Shown here piece by piece: positions 27,519-35,846 of a DNA stretch of 64,000 bases. Source of the DNA: Microbulbifer agarilyticus (lineage in GTDB: Bacteria > Pseudomonadota > Gammaproteobacteria > Pseudomonadales > Cellvibrionaceae); contig NZ_CP019650.1 in the NCBI RefSeq assembly GCF_001999945.1, forward strand, positions 1,612,001 through 1,676,000, written 5' to 3'. The notes below the pieces were generated by a model. It had not been told where the DNA came from, searched no databases, and saw only the letters and a list, made by a program, of their open reading frames with translations. The stretch's first letter is position 1. Every line of letters starts with the position of its first letter. The position numbers and the translations under genes are program-made.

Positions 27519-28100
27519 ATGGCGAGACTTAAGCTTTTTCTTCCGCTCATCGTATTCGCCGCACTGGCGGTACTGTTTTGGCGTGGATTGTCCCTGAACC
27601 CGCAGGATATGCCTTCAGCGCTGGTCAATAAGCCGGTGCCCGAGTTTGCCCTGTTGGATGTTGAGTCCAATCGGGAATTGAAAAAGTCCGACCTTCCCAG
27701 TCGCCCGTTGCTGTTGAATGTCTGGGCTACGTGGTGCGTTTCCTGTCGGGTTGAGCACCCATACCTGAATCAGTTGGCAGAGCAGGGTGTACCGATCGTT
27801 GGTATTAATTTGAAAGACGATAACGAAGCTGCGCAGAAGTGGTTGGAGAAATTCCAGAACCCTTATGTGTTCTCCGTTTCGGATATTGAAGGCCGTCTGT
27901 CACTGGATCTGGGCGTGTTCGGTGCGCCGGAAACCTTCCTGGTGGACGCAGGTGGCACCATCCGCTGTAAGCACGTTGGCGTGGTCGATGACAAAGTTTG
28001 GCAGACCAAGCTGCAGCCCTTGTACCAGCGATTACAGAATCAAGAGTGGGACGATTTTTCTGGTGAGCTATCAGACTCCTTGCTTGCCCGTTGTCGCTGA
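27519..28100 (+). CDS. ccmG: Thioredoxin-like reductase CcmG/DsbE
   Basis: Membrane-anchored periplasmic thioredoxin that reduces the CXXCH cysteines of apocytochrome c. 193 residues: anchor at about 4-21, active site WC73-V-S-C76 in NVWATWCVSCRVEHPYL, and the family's GVFGAPETFLVD loop with the cis-proline. The usual next genes, ccmH and ccmI, are not here; they lie at 61975-63802. The end overlaps the start of yigZ by 38 bp. Confidence 0.94.
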   Translation: MARLKLFLPLIVFAALAVLFWRGLSLNPQDMPSALVNKPVPEFALLDVESNRELKKSDLPSRPLLLNVWATWCVSCRVEHPYLNQLAEQGVPIVGINLKDDNEAAQKWLEKFQNPYVFSVSDIEGRLSLDLGVFGAPETFLVDAGGTIRCKHVGVVDDKVWQTKLQPLYQRLQNQEWDDFSGELSDSLLARCR

Positions 28101-28656
28101 GACCGAAGAAAAGAAAAGCCGCTTTATCTGCTGGCTCGGGCCAGTAACCGATAAAGCGGCTTTTTTGTGTCAGCTCGAAACGGTGCGCGCCCGTTATCCG
28201 GATGCTTCTCATCACTGTACTGCGTTGGTCATAGGTAACCCCGACAATCCAGAGGTGATGCAGTTCGACGACGATGGCGAACCCGGTGGCAGTGCCGGAC
28301 GGCCTATGATGGAGCTGCTTCTGAAGCAGGGTATCGGCAACGTTGGGGCTATCGTTACCCGGTATTTTGGTGGCACCAAGTTGGGTGTCGGCGGCTTGAT
28401 GCGTGCATACCGCGGCTCAGTGGGTGCGGCGGTGCAGCAGGCGGAACTGAAAACCTTTGTTCCGCTGATATCAAAAGTCATTGCCTGTGATTTTGCACAG
28501 GAATCTCGCCTGCGTTTTTTGGTCGGGCAGGCCGGTGGCCAATGCTTGAATGCGGTCTATGCGGCGCGGGTTGAAGTCGAGATTGAGGTCGCTGTGGATT
28601 GCTGGGCCGGTCTGGCGGAGCAGCTCCTTTCCGAGATGTACCAGGTGATCGACTGA
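28063..28656 (+). CDS. yigZ: YigZ/IMPACT family protein
   Basis: 197 residues from a GTG inside the 3' end of ccmG; this start aligns with the family N-terminus (YQxP then EKKSRFI). Characteristic motifs: KKSRFI near residue 21, YPDASHHC, DDDGEPGGSAGRPMMELL, VGAIVTRYFGGTKLGVGGLMRAY. The C-terminal half is the smaller DUF1949-type domain. The family is linked to translation stress in eukaryotes (IMPACT) but its bacterial role is unclear. No other in-frame start before the KKSRFI motif fits better. An intrinsic-terminator-like hairpin lies within its first codons (28114-28166). Confidence 0.88.
   Translation: MSYQTPCLPVVAETEEKKSRFICWLGPVTDKAAFLCQLETVRARYPDASHHCTALVIGNPDNPEVMQFDDDGEPGGSAGRPMMELLLKQGIGNVGAIVTRYFGGTKLGVGGLMRAYRGSVGAAVQQAELKTFVPLISKVIACDFAQESRLRFLVGQAGGQCLNAVYAARVEVEIEVAVDCWAGLAEQLLSEMYQVID
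28114..28166 (+). terminator. Intrinsic-terminator-like hairpin inside the yigZ coding sequence
   Basis: Perfect 15-bp stem AAAAGCCGCTTTATC (28114-28128) / GATAAAGCGGCTTTT (28150-28164) followed by further T residues. It begins 14 bp after the ccmG stop. The left arm encodes the conserved EKKSRFI part of YigZ and the right arm encodes DKAAF. It could end the ccm transcript unless yigZ translation or an antiterminating structure prevents it. Confidence 0.8.
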
Positions 28657-28684
28657 TTACTCGCGAGCTCTTGATTGGCTTCAC

Positions 28685-28732
28685 GAGGCTGGCTGCGAGG
28701 TTGGCTGCGAGGTTGGCTGCGAGGGTCGGCTT
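28685..28732 (+). repeat. Four-copy 12-bp tandem repeat
   Basis: GAGGCTGGCTGC, GAGGTTGGCTGC, GAGGTTGGCTGC, then a degenerate GAGGGTCGGCTT. It lies in the 93-bp gap between the convergent yigZ and TetR genes. Confidence 0.85.
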
Positions 28733-28749
28733 TGTTCCCGTTAAGGCGA

Positions 28750-29475
28750 CTATCGGTACCCTAAGCCCTCTAGCACCTTGCAAATCTCTGTGGTTCTCTC
28801 TTCTCGATAGGGTTCACGCCACTCGTAGGTAGAGACCAACCGCACCAGCCCTTTTACGATGGGGGAATCCGGCTGCAAGGGGTACTGCGGGGGAATATCG
28901 ATACCCGAAAGACGACGCGAGCAAAGCTCATAAGAAACCTGGGTAAAACCGCAATTCATTGCCCAGAGGCTGATGCCGATTTCGTCTATCAGTGCCTCGC
29001 GGGATTCGCCGCTCAATGCCAATTCCCCAGAATCGATTGCCTCTCCCAGTAGGGTGTGAAACAGCCCTTCCAGTTGGTCCTGATACTTGAATAAACGTGC
29101 AAGCCATTTTTCCGAAGCGCGAGACAGTGTGGCTTCATTACTGGCAAGCATTAGAAGGTTGGGCCCAAAGTCACACTGGTGTACGGCCTCAGGAGACATC
29201 AGGTGAATGGCCATCAGTCGCTCGGGGGTGGAGTAGGGGAGCGAAAGTACCTCGCTAAATACCTCCACCGCCTTGGCTTCTACCCGAGTGGCCAGTGCCA
29301 CCAATACGTCTTCCTTGGTTTGTATGTGCTTGTACACGGACCCCATGGATATCCCCGCGCCCTTGGCAATCGCGGACATCTTAAAGTCGAGAATTGACGA
29401 TTCCATAATGCAGGCCGTGGCCGCGTCCAGAATGCGCTGTTCCTGTTCTTCGATGGAGTACCTTGGTGCCGGCAT
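28750..29475 (-). CDS. TetR/AcrR family transcriptional regulator
   Basis: DNA-binding repressor, probably of the divergent RND pump. 241 residues from the ATG at 29475 (MPAPRYSIEEQEQRIL), preceded by GGGA at good spacing; the open frame continues 20 codons upstream, over an operator-like palindrome, which argues against the longer form. The helix-turn-helix is MSAIAKGAGISMGSVYKHIQTKEDVLVAL (about residues 33-61). The ligand-binding domain is diverse. Two TTCGA-N7-TCGAA palindromes in the divergent intergenic region are likely its sites. Confidence 0.88.
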   Translation of the reverse strand: MPAPRYSIEEQEQRILDAATACIMESSILDFKMSAIAKGAGISMGSVYKHIQTKEDVLVALATRVEAKAVEVFSEVLSLPYSTPERLMAIHLMSPEAVHQCDFGPNLLMLASNEATLSRASEKWLARLFKYQDQLEGLFHTLLGEAIDSGELALSGESREALIDEIGISLWAMNCGFTQVSYELCSRRLSGIDIPPQYPLQPDSPIVKGLVRLVSTYEWREPYREERTTEICKVLEGLGYR

Positions 29476-29490
29476 AGGGGGTTCCCGTGG

Positions 29491-29507
29491 TTCGAATCTC
29501 GCTCGAA
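29491..29507. promoter_or_regulatory. Operator-like palindrome O2, near the TetR start
   Basis: TTCGA-ATCTCGC-TCGAA, same 5-7-5 architecture as O1 at 29713-29729. Its position 16 bp before the TetR start codon suits autorepression. Confidence 0.55.
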
Positions 29508-29712
29508 TAGTATTTAGCGTAGAGTTTTGCGTCAACGAGCGTCAGCACTCGCACTCGCTATTTGTGACCGATAATCCCAGTTTTACCTTCAATCTTCGTT
29601 AGAACAAGTCCCTCTTTTTCTGCCGGCTGATAGGCCCTCTGTACTGGCTTCACGATGATTTGACTGCCCAAGTCACTGTTAAATTTGACCTGACACTGAT
29701 CTGATAATAGTA

Positions 29713-29729
29713 TTCGAATCATATTCGAA
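29713..29729. promoter_or_regulatory. Operator-like palindrome O1, upstream of the RND operon
   Basis: TTCGAAT-CAT-ATTCGAA, a perfect 17-bp palindrome 84 bp before the adaptor GTG. Likely TetR-family binding site controlling the pump operon. Confidence 0.6.
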
Positions 29730-29812
29730 CAAGGTTCATTTTTCTGAAGGTGTTCGTATCTTGGGTTTCGCCTTCAAACAGTGAATAGCAGAGTCAAGTT
29801 AAGGAGTGGTCT

Positions 29813-30967
29813 GTGAGTGATTCCCCATCAAAATTTAAGCCCTGGGCGGTTACCGTTTCGGGGCTTCTGGTGCTGATTCTTGGTCTTGCGGGTGCCAAGG
29901 CACTGGAGATTTCGCAGGCAATTGCCATGGCCGAGGCCATGCCCGAGCACTCTGAGGTGGTCGAGTTGGCCTCGGTAGAGGAGACCAACTATGTTCCACG
30001 CATCCAACTGCTGGGTACCGTGAGTGCACCGCGGCAAGTGACATTGCGCAGTGAATACCCCGGTACACTTCGCGTTGTGAATACGGCATTCGGTGCACGT
30101 TTGCAGGCGGGGGATGTGATCTTTCAGCAGGATGTCAGCGAAGAGCAGGCAAGGCTACAGGCGGCGCGGGCCCGCGAAAAACTTGCGCACGCAGCATTTA
30201 AACGAGCCGAGCAATTGCGCGCTGCCAACGCGGTGAGTGAGGAGCATCTCGATAATGCACAAGCCGAGCTCGCAGTGATTCGCGCCGACATTGGTGTGCT
30301 GGAAAGCAGCATAGCCAAGAAAACGGTGCGCGCCCCCTTTGCTGGCACCCTGGGGCTACACCCGTTTCGACCGGGTGACTTTGTCAATTCAAATGCGGCA
30401 CTCGCGGACTTTGTCGGCGAGACCGACAATCTTTGGGTGGACTTTAGTGTGCCGCAAACCTACCCCGAGTTACCTGTTGGGACCACAGTGTTGATTCGTC
30501 CTGTGACTGGCGATGCGGCGGCTGAGGCAAAAGTGATCGCCATGAGTTCGGTTGTATCTTCCTCCACACGTAGTCGCCAATACCGCGCGACTCTCGCAAA
30601 GGATCAATCTTCCTTAGCTTCGCTAGCTCCAAATGGTTCGCTTGCTCCAAATGGTTCCGTTGCGGTTGACGTTCCTGTCACCAGCGATAGCACAACCATG
30701 CGCATTCCATTGTCGTCTCTCCGCCACGATGTGAACGGTAGTTATGTTTATGTGCTGGCCGAAGACGAGAGCGGCAACGGCTACCGCGCAGTTAGGCGGC
30801 CGATTGTGGTAGCGGGCGAAAAACAGAGCAGTGTGTTTGTGCGAGAAGGTCTACAAGCCGGCGAGGTGATTGCCGGAGCCGGGGCGTTCAAGTTGTATGA
30901 CAACGTGCTGGTGTATGCCGGCACGCGGCACCGAGGTGTCGAACTTGCAACCAGCAGCCAGCGCTAA
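29813..30967 (+). CDS. RND efflux periplasmic adaptor (second system)
   Basis: 384 residues from a GTG with AAGGAG seven bases upstream. N-terminal anchor at about 13-31 with no lipobox. Lipoyl halves: TLRSEYPGTLRVVNTAFGARLQAGDVI and KKTVRAPFAGTLGLHPFRPGDFV, around a short coiled-coil hairpin. VDFSVPQTYPELPVG starts the barrel. A small duplicated peptide (LAPNGS twice, near residue 270) reflects an 18-bp tandem duplication in the gene. First gene of a three-gene operon divergent from the TetR gene. Confidence 0.92.
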   Translation: MSDSPSKFKPWAVTVSGLLVLILGLAGAKALEISQAIAMAEAMPEHSEVVELASVEETNYVPRIQLLGTVSAPRQVTLRSEYPGTLRVVNTAFGARLQAGDVIFQQDVSEEQARLQAARAREKLAHAAFKRAEQLRAANAVSEEHLDNAQAELAVIRADIGVLESSIAKKTVRAPFAGTLGLHPFRPGDFVNSNAALADFVGETDNLWVDFSVPQTYPELPVGTTVLIRPVTGDAAAEAKVIAMSSVVSSSTRSRQYRATLAKDQSSLASLAPNGSLAPNGSVAVDVPVTSDSTTMRIPLSSLRHDVNGSYVYVLAEDESGNGYRAVRRPIVVAGEKQSSVFVREGLQAGEVIAGAGAFKLYDNVLVYAGTRHRGVELATSSQR

Positions 30968-30975
30968 AGAGGTAC

Positions 30976-33900
30976 GTGAACGTGGATATGTTTGTCAGGA
31001 AGCCAGTGCTGGCGATTGTTGTGTCTCTGGTGATATCGGTGGCGGGCCTGCTGGCTGCGGGAAAAATCCCGGTGATGCAGTTTCCCCAGGTAGAAAGCTC
31101 CTCTTTACAAATCACCACCGATTACCCGGGCGTGTCGGCAGAAGTGGTGCAGGGCTTTATTACCGAGCCCATTGAGCGCGTGGCCATGACGGTGCCGGGT
31201 GTGGACTATGTCGATTCAATGACCACACCGGGCAGAAGTACCGTAACTGCCTGGTTAAACATGAATGAAGATAGTACCGATGCGTTGGCGGAGCTCAGTT
31301 CCCGCTTGAGCCAGATCGCCTACGAGTTGCCCTCTGGCGCGCAGGATCCGGCAGTCAATGTGAAACGGGCGGACCGGGAAGGAGGCTTGTTTTACCTTAC
31401 CGTCAGCAGCGATGTGTTTTCCCGCGCGGCACTGTCCGATTATCTGGAGCGTCGGGTGACCCCACTGTTGTCCTCAGTTGAGGGGGTGCAAAAGGTAGAG
31501 TTATCGGGAGGGCGTACACCCGCAATGCGTGTGTGGCTCGACCCACTAAAAATGGCCAGCCTGAATGTTGGTGCGGCGGATGTGCAGGCTGCCCTGCGCG
31601 ACAACAACGTTGTTGCCTCATTAGGTCGCGCCGATAACGCGTCCCAGGATATCAGTATTCTCAGTAATGCGACTTTATCCTCTCCGGAAGACTTTCGCCG
31701 TCTGGTTGTGATGGAGAGAGACAACAGCACAATCCGTCTTGGCGATATTGCGCGCGTTGCACTGGGTGAAGATCGCGGTACGGAAAATGCCCGTATCGAT
31801 CAGCAACAAACGGTATTTATCGCCATCTTCCCCGCGCCCGGCGCCAATGAGATTTCGATTGGTGACGAGGTTTACAGCCGGTTAGATAAAATCGAGCAAA
31901 TCCTGCCGGACCATATGGATATCCAGATTGGTTATGACGGCACCATTTACATGCGCGATGCGTTGAAAGAGATTTTTACCACTCTGGCCGAGACGATAGT
32001 GCTGGTCGGAATTGTGGTGTTGTTGTTGATGGGTTCCTTCCGGACCGCCGTCGTACCGCTGGTGACTATTCCAATTTCGATTCTTGGCAGCATTGCGGCG
32101 ATGTCCTTGCTGGGCTTTAGCGTTAATCTGTTAACGGTGCTGGCAATTGTGCTCTCGGTGGGGCTTGTGGTCGATGACGCAATTGTGGTGGTAGAAAATG
32201 TCGCGCGCCACATGCGTGAAGGTAAGACGCGGCTAGAGGCTGCCCTGCAAAGCTCCCGCGAGTTGTTGCGACCGATTGCGGCCATGACGCTGACACTTGC
32301 AGTTGTCTATGCGCCCATTGCCATGGTTTCCGGTTTAAGCGGTGCGCTGTTTCGTGAGTTCGCTTTTACCTTGGCGATTGCCGTACTGTTTTCCGGCGTT
32401 GTTGCAGTCACGCTGTCACCTGTAATGAGTGCCTTTGTGTCGCCTGAAAAGGGTAAAGAAGGGCGCTTTACCCAGAAAGTGAATGGCGTGTTCGAGCAGC
32501 TGGCGACCACCTACGGCAAGGTACTGCACTGGAGTTTTCACTACCGCGGGCAGATTCTGGCGAGTGCCGTGGTCCTGTCCTTGTTGGCGGCCCCTTTCTA
32601 TCTGTTTTCCTCCAAAGAATTGGCTCCGGTGGAAGACCAGAGTTCCATGTATCTGATCTCCGAGGCGCCGGCGAGCGCATCGCTGGTGTACAGCAACGAC
32701 TATATGCGCGATGCCGTGAATCATATTTATGATGGTGAGGGCGTCGACATGGTCTGGCAGGTTGTATCGGCCGGGAACGGTTTTAGTGGTATTGAGTTTG
32801 TGCCGACGAGTGAACGAGACAAATCGGTACACGAGTTATTGCCGGAAGTGTATGCAAGCCTGCAACAGATTACCGGGTTGCGTGTGCTGCCAATTCTGCC
32901 ACCGGCGCTGCCTACCGCTGGTCAGTTTGATGTGGAGCTGGTGATCCAGTCTCAGGACAGCTACGAGAATATGGCGGCCTATGCCGGCCAGTTAATGGGC
33001 GCGGCCTATGGCACCGGCAAATTTATGTTTGTGGATACGGACCTCAAACTGGATGCACCGGTTGCGCGCTTGCAGCTGGATCACGCGGCCATTGCCGACC
33101 TGGGTATGACGACGGCCACGGTTTCAGACCAGATATCGGCCATGGTTGCGGAGCAGGAAATCAATCGCTTTGATGGAAATGGCAAGGCATATCGGGTGAT
33201 CCCCCGTATCGAGGCCAGTGCACGGCAGACCACGGAAGACCTGCTGGACTTGTATATCCAAACGCCCTCTGGCGAACAGGTACAGCTCTCGACCATTGCC
33301 ACCGTTTCCCGTGAGGTTGGCCCACGGATCATGGGCAAGTTCGACCGGCAGCGGTCTTTCAGAATCCTCGGCGGCGTTATTCCCGGCTTCACAAATGAGG
33401 ATGCCTTGTCTGCATTGGAAGCGGTAGCGAAAGATATTTTGCCGGCGGACTACCAGATCAATCATGCGGGCATCAGCCGTCAGCTGCGTAAGGAAGGCAA
33501 TAGCCTGGTCGGCGTACTAGGTGTCGCACTCTTCGTGGTGTACCTGGTGTTGACGGTTCAATTCAACAGCTTCCGCACGCCATTGGTGGTGTTGTTGGGT
33601 TCGGTGCCACTGGCCCTGTCCGGGTCTATGGTGTTTACCTTCCTCGGTCTATCGAGCATGAACATCTATGCGCAGATCGGCTTTATCACCCTGGTTGGCT
33701 TGATTGCCAAGAACGGTATTCTGATAACCGAATTCGCGTCTGAGCTTCAACGTCGCGGCAAGGAAAAAGTGGATGCCATTGTGCAGGCCGCGCAGACCCG
33801 TTTGCGCCCGATCCTGATGACAACCGCCGCGACGGTATTGGGGCACTTCCCATTGGTGCTGGTAACCGGTCCGGGGGCCGAAGCGCGCAACAGTATCGGC

Positions 33901-34050
33901 ATCATTCTGGTGGCGGGCATGATGATCGGCACGTTGTTTACGCTGCTGGTACTGCCAACCGTTTATATGTTGATTGCGCGGGATACTGATCAGAAGGAAT
34001 CTTCTGAAACTACTGGTGTTGCGATAAATGCAGGGGAGGTGATGGCATGA
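30976..34050 (+). CDS. RND efflux transporter permease (second system)
   Basis: 1024 residues from a GTG 8 bp after the adaptor stop. MFVRKPVLAIVVSLVISVAG forms the first helix. FPQVESSSLQITTDYPGVSAEVVQGFITEPIE begins the porter domain and is the usual RND motif. The proton-relay pair is in SVGLVVDDAIVVVENV. The second half ends with GLIAKNGILITEFASELQRRGKEK and RLRPILMTTAATVLGHFPLV, both conserved in multidrug RND pumps. Overlaps the channel gene by 4 bp. Confidence 0.94.
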   Translation: MNVDMFVRKPVLAIVVSLVISVAGLLAAGKIPVMQFPQVESSSLQITTDYPGVSAEVVQGFITEPIERVAMTVPGVDYVDSMTTPGRSTVTAWLNMNEDSTDALAELSSRLSQIAYELPSGAQDPAVNVKRADREGGLFYLTVSSDVFSRAALSDYLERRVTPLLSSVEGVQKVELSGGRTPAMRVWLDPLKMASLNVGAADVQAALRDNNVVASLGRADNASQDISILSNATLSSPEDFRRLVVMERDNSTIRLGDIARVALGEDRGTENARIDQQQTVFIAIFPAPGANEISIGDEVYSRLDKIEQILPDHMDIQIGYDGTIYMRDALKEIFTTLAETIVLVGIVVLLLMGSFRTAVVPLVTIPISILGSIAAMSLLGFSVNLLTVLAIVLSVGLVVDDAIVVVENVARHMREGKTRLEAALQSSRELLRPIAAMTLTLAVVYAPIAMVSGLSGALFREFAFTLAIAVLFSGVVAVTLSPVMSAFVSPEKGKEGRFTQKVNGVFEQLATTYGKVLHWSFHYRGQILASAVVLSLLAAPFYLFSSKELAPVEDQSSMYLISEAPASASLVYSNDYMRDAVNHIYDGEGVDMVWQVVSAGNGFSGIEFVPTSERDKSVHELLPEVYASLQQITGLRVLPILPPALPTAGQFDVELVIQSQDSYENMAAYAGQLMGAAYGTGKFMFVDTDLKLDAPVARLQLDHAAIADLGMTTATVSDQISAMVAEQEINRFDGNGKAYRVIPRIEASARQTTEDLLDLYIQTPSGEQVQLSTIATVSREVGPRIMGKFDRQRSFRILGGVIPGFTNEDALSALEAVAKDILPADYQINHAGISRQLRKEGNSLVGVLGVALFVVYLVLTVQFNSFRTPLVVLLGSVPLALSGSMVFTFLGLSSMNIYAQIGFITLVGLIAKNGILITEFASELQRRGKEKVDAIVQAAQTRLRPILMTTAATVLGHFPLVLVTGPGAEARNSIGIILVAGMMIGTLFTLLVLPTVYMLIARDTDQKESSETTGVAINAGEVMA

Positions 34051-35426
34051 AGGAGCAAGCAATTTTAACGCGCACCAAAATGCATGGAATGCGTTTTGGC
34101 TTGGTGTTTTCTCTCGCGATCGCGCTGGGTGCCTGCGCGCAGCAGCCCGTTGAAACTCCGCCTGCGGAGCAGGCAGTAATAGCATTGGAGCCCGGGCATA
34201 ACGATTGGTGGCAGCAGTTTGAAAGTCCGCAATTGCTGACTTTGCTTGCGGAAGCAACGGATTCAAATCGCGATCTGGGTATCGCGCGTGAGCGTCTTGC
34301 GCAGGCCAATGCACAATTACGTGTAAATGTCGCAGACAAGTATCCGGGCATCGGTGCGGGTATCCGCTCGTCACGCAATTCTGTAAGCACCGACGGTTCC
34401 TCGGTTGATACCAATATGAATACACTGGGGATTGATGCCTCCTACAGTGTTGACTTGTGGGGCGCACGCGCCGCCCGCGAGAAGGTCGAGGCATTTCGTC
34501 TTGCCCAGCAGCGCGAGAACCTGCGTGAAGTTTCCTTGCAATTGCAGGCAGATCTCGCCGAACGATACTTTGAAACACTTGCGCTAAGAGACCAGATTGC
34601 TCTGGCTGAAACGGCGCTGTCGGCATCTAGGGAATTGCACGAGTTACTTGTCCTGAAGGAAGAAATTGGTGTTGCTACAGAAGTCGAAGTGGCCCAGCAA
34701 TGGAATCTCGTGCTCGCGCAGTCGGCCAGTCTCGAACGCTTGCAGCGCGATTTCACCGCGCGCAAGCGGGCGGTTGCATTGCTAGCGGGGCGGAGCGAAC
34801 TGGATAGCCTCGAAACTGCGCAAGGGTTCTCGGCGATAGAGTTTCCCTCGGTGTCTCCCGAGCAATCTCTGGCAATGCTTGAAGGGCGTCCAGATGTACG
34901 GCTGGCGGCACATGCGGTTGAGATTGGTGAGGCGAATCTGGATCACGCCAAGGCCTTGCGCTGGCCGCAGTTGAATCTCAGTGCGGACATTACCCTGGAC
35001 GACTTGAGCGGTGGGGACCTGGTTTCCAATTTGCTTGCCGGGTTAACGGCACCTGTATTCCAAGGGGGGCGTATTCAGGGGCAAATTGACGTTGCGAAAG
35101 CGGAAACCCGGATTCGCGGTATCCAGTATGAGCAGATATTTACGTTTGCCACGGAAGAGGTACTGAATGCGTTGACGGCTCAAGGTTCGCTGCAGCGGTC
35201 GTTGGAAATCAGTCGCAAGTCGCTGGCTACCAGTGATTCGCTCTTCCAAAATGCGAAAGTGCAATATGACCTGGGTGCTGCAGATTTCCTTGTTTTGCTC
35301 GACGCCCAGCGCAGTTTGGTTGATGCACGTATGCAAGAGAGCGAGGCTAGGTTGAAGTACGCACGGGCACTGTTGAATTTGTTTCGGGTGCTGGCCGCTG
35401 CGCCAGAATTTCCGCAAGTTGATTAA
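34047..35426 (+). CDS. Outer-membrane efflux channel lipoprotein (OprM/NodT type)
   Basis: TolC-like channel that completes the tripartite pump. 459 residues. The N-terminus carries a lipoprotein signal with lipobox LGAC at about residue 29, so it is probably acylated. Two internally repeated outer-membrane-efflux halves are visible: DWWQQFESPQLLTLLAEATDSNRDL then later RPDVRLAAHAVEIGEANLDHAKALRWPQLNL. YSVDLWGARAAREKVEA is the typical strand signature. Starts within the end of the permease gene (ATGA overlap). Confidence 0.92.
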   Translation: MKEQAILTRTKMHGMRFGLVFSLAIALGACAQQPVETPPAEQAVIALEPGHNDWWQQFESPQLLTLLAEATDSNRDLGIARERLAQANAQLRVNVADKYPGIGAGIRSSRNSVSTDGSSVDTNMNTLGIDASYSVDLWGARAAREKVEAFRLAQQRENLREVSLQLQADLAERYFETLALRDQIALAETALSASRELHELLVLKEEIGVATEVEVAQQWNLVLAQSASLERLQRDFTARKRAVALLAGRSELDSLETAQGFSAIEFPSVSPEQSLAMLEGRPDVRLAAHAVEIGEANLDHAKALRWPQLNLSADITLDDLSGGDLVSNLLAGLTAPVFQGGRIQGQIDVAKAETRIRGIQYEQIFTFATEEVLNALTAQGSLQRSLEISRKSLATSDSLFQNAKVQYDLGAADFLVLLDAQRSLVDARMQESEARLKYARALLNLFRVLAAAPEFPQVD

Positions 35427-35637
35427 TATGACCGGTTAACTGGCACGGACTGTTCTTCTTTCGCTTCTTTTTTACCTTTCCTTGTCTCTGGTTTGGTGCC
35501 ACACCGCTTGCTGTTTGCCGCGCGAGTTTGGTGTGGTTCCGCCTCTTTGTATTACACGGTATTACGCCGCTGCTTCAGTTCGCATGTCTCTATTCTGCAA
35601 AACAGAAATATTCTGGCGTTGAAGCCCACCACTTGAT

Positions 35638-35651
35638 TGACAGCGTTGTCA
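35638..35651. promoter_or_regulatory. nagR box: NagR-like operator 1 (LacI-family type palindrome)
   Basis: TGACAGCGTTGTCA. It fits the TGACA-R-CG-Y-TGTCA pattern that I recall for the LacI-family NagR sites controlling chitin and N-acetylglucosamine genes in Shewanella and related bacteria. It lies about 200 bp upstream of the chitinase gene. Confidence 0.65.
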
Positions 35652-35679
35652 GATCGTCATTAGCTTGTTCGAGCTAGTA

Positions 35680-35693
35680 TGACAGCGTTGTCG
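35680..35693. promoter_or_regulatory. nagR box: NagR-like operator 2
   Basis: TGACAGCGTTGTCG, one mismatch from operator 1. It starts exactly 42 bp downstream of the first, about four helical turns, so both sites face the same side of the DNA. Confidence 0.6.
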
Positions 35694-35846
35694 GCCACGA
35701 GCCTGGCAGTTTTCTCTTTGTCCCGTCTTCACGAGAGGCGGGTGTATTCCTCTAGCGTTTTCTTTCCCTGCGGTACTGATCTTTCCAAACCGGGCCGGCC
35801 TGTCCGGCCGTAACTACCGACTCTTCGACTAGGAGAAGAAGACAGA

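Larger units (their letters stand above)
35427..35846 (+). promoter_or_regulatory. Regulatory region upstream of the chitinase gene
   Basis: 420 bp with no gene. It holds two operator-like sites (35638-35651 and 35680-35693) and an RBS (AGGAGAAGAAG) close to the chitinase start. I cannot place the -35 and -10 with confidence. Confidence 0.6.
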
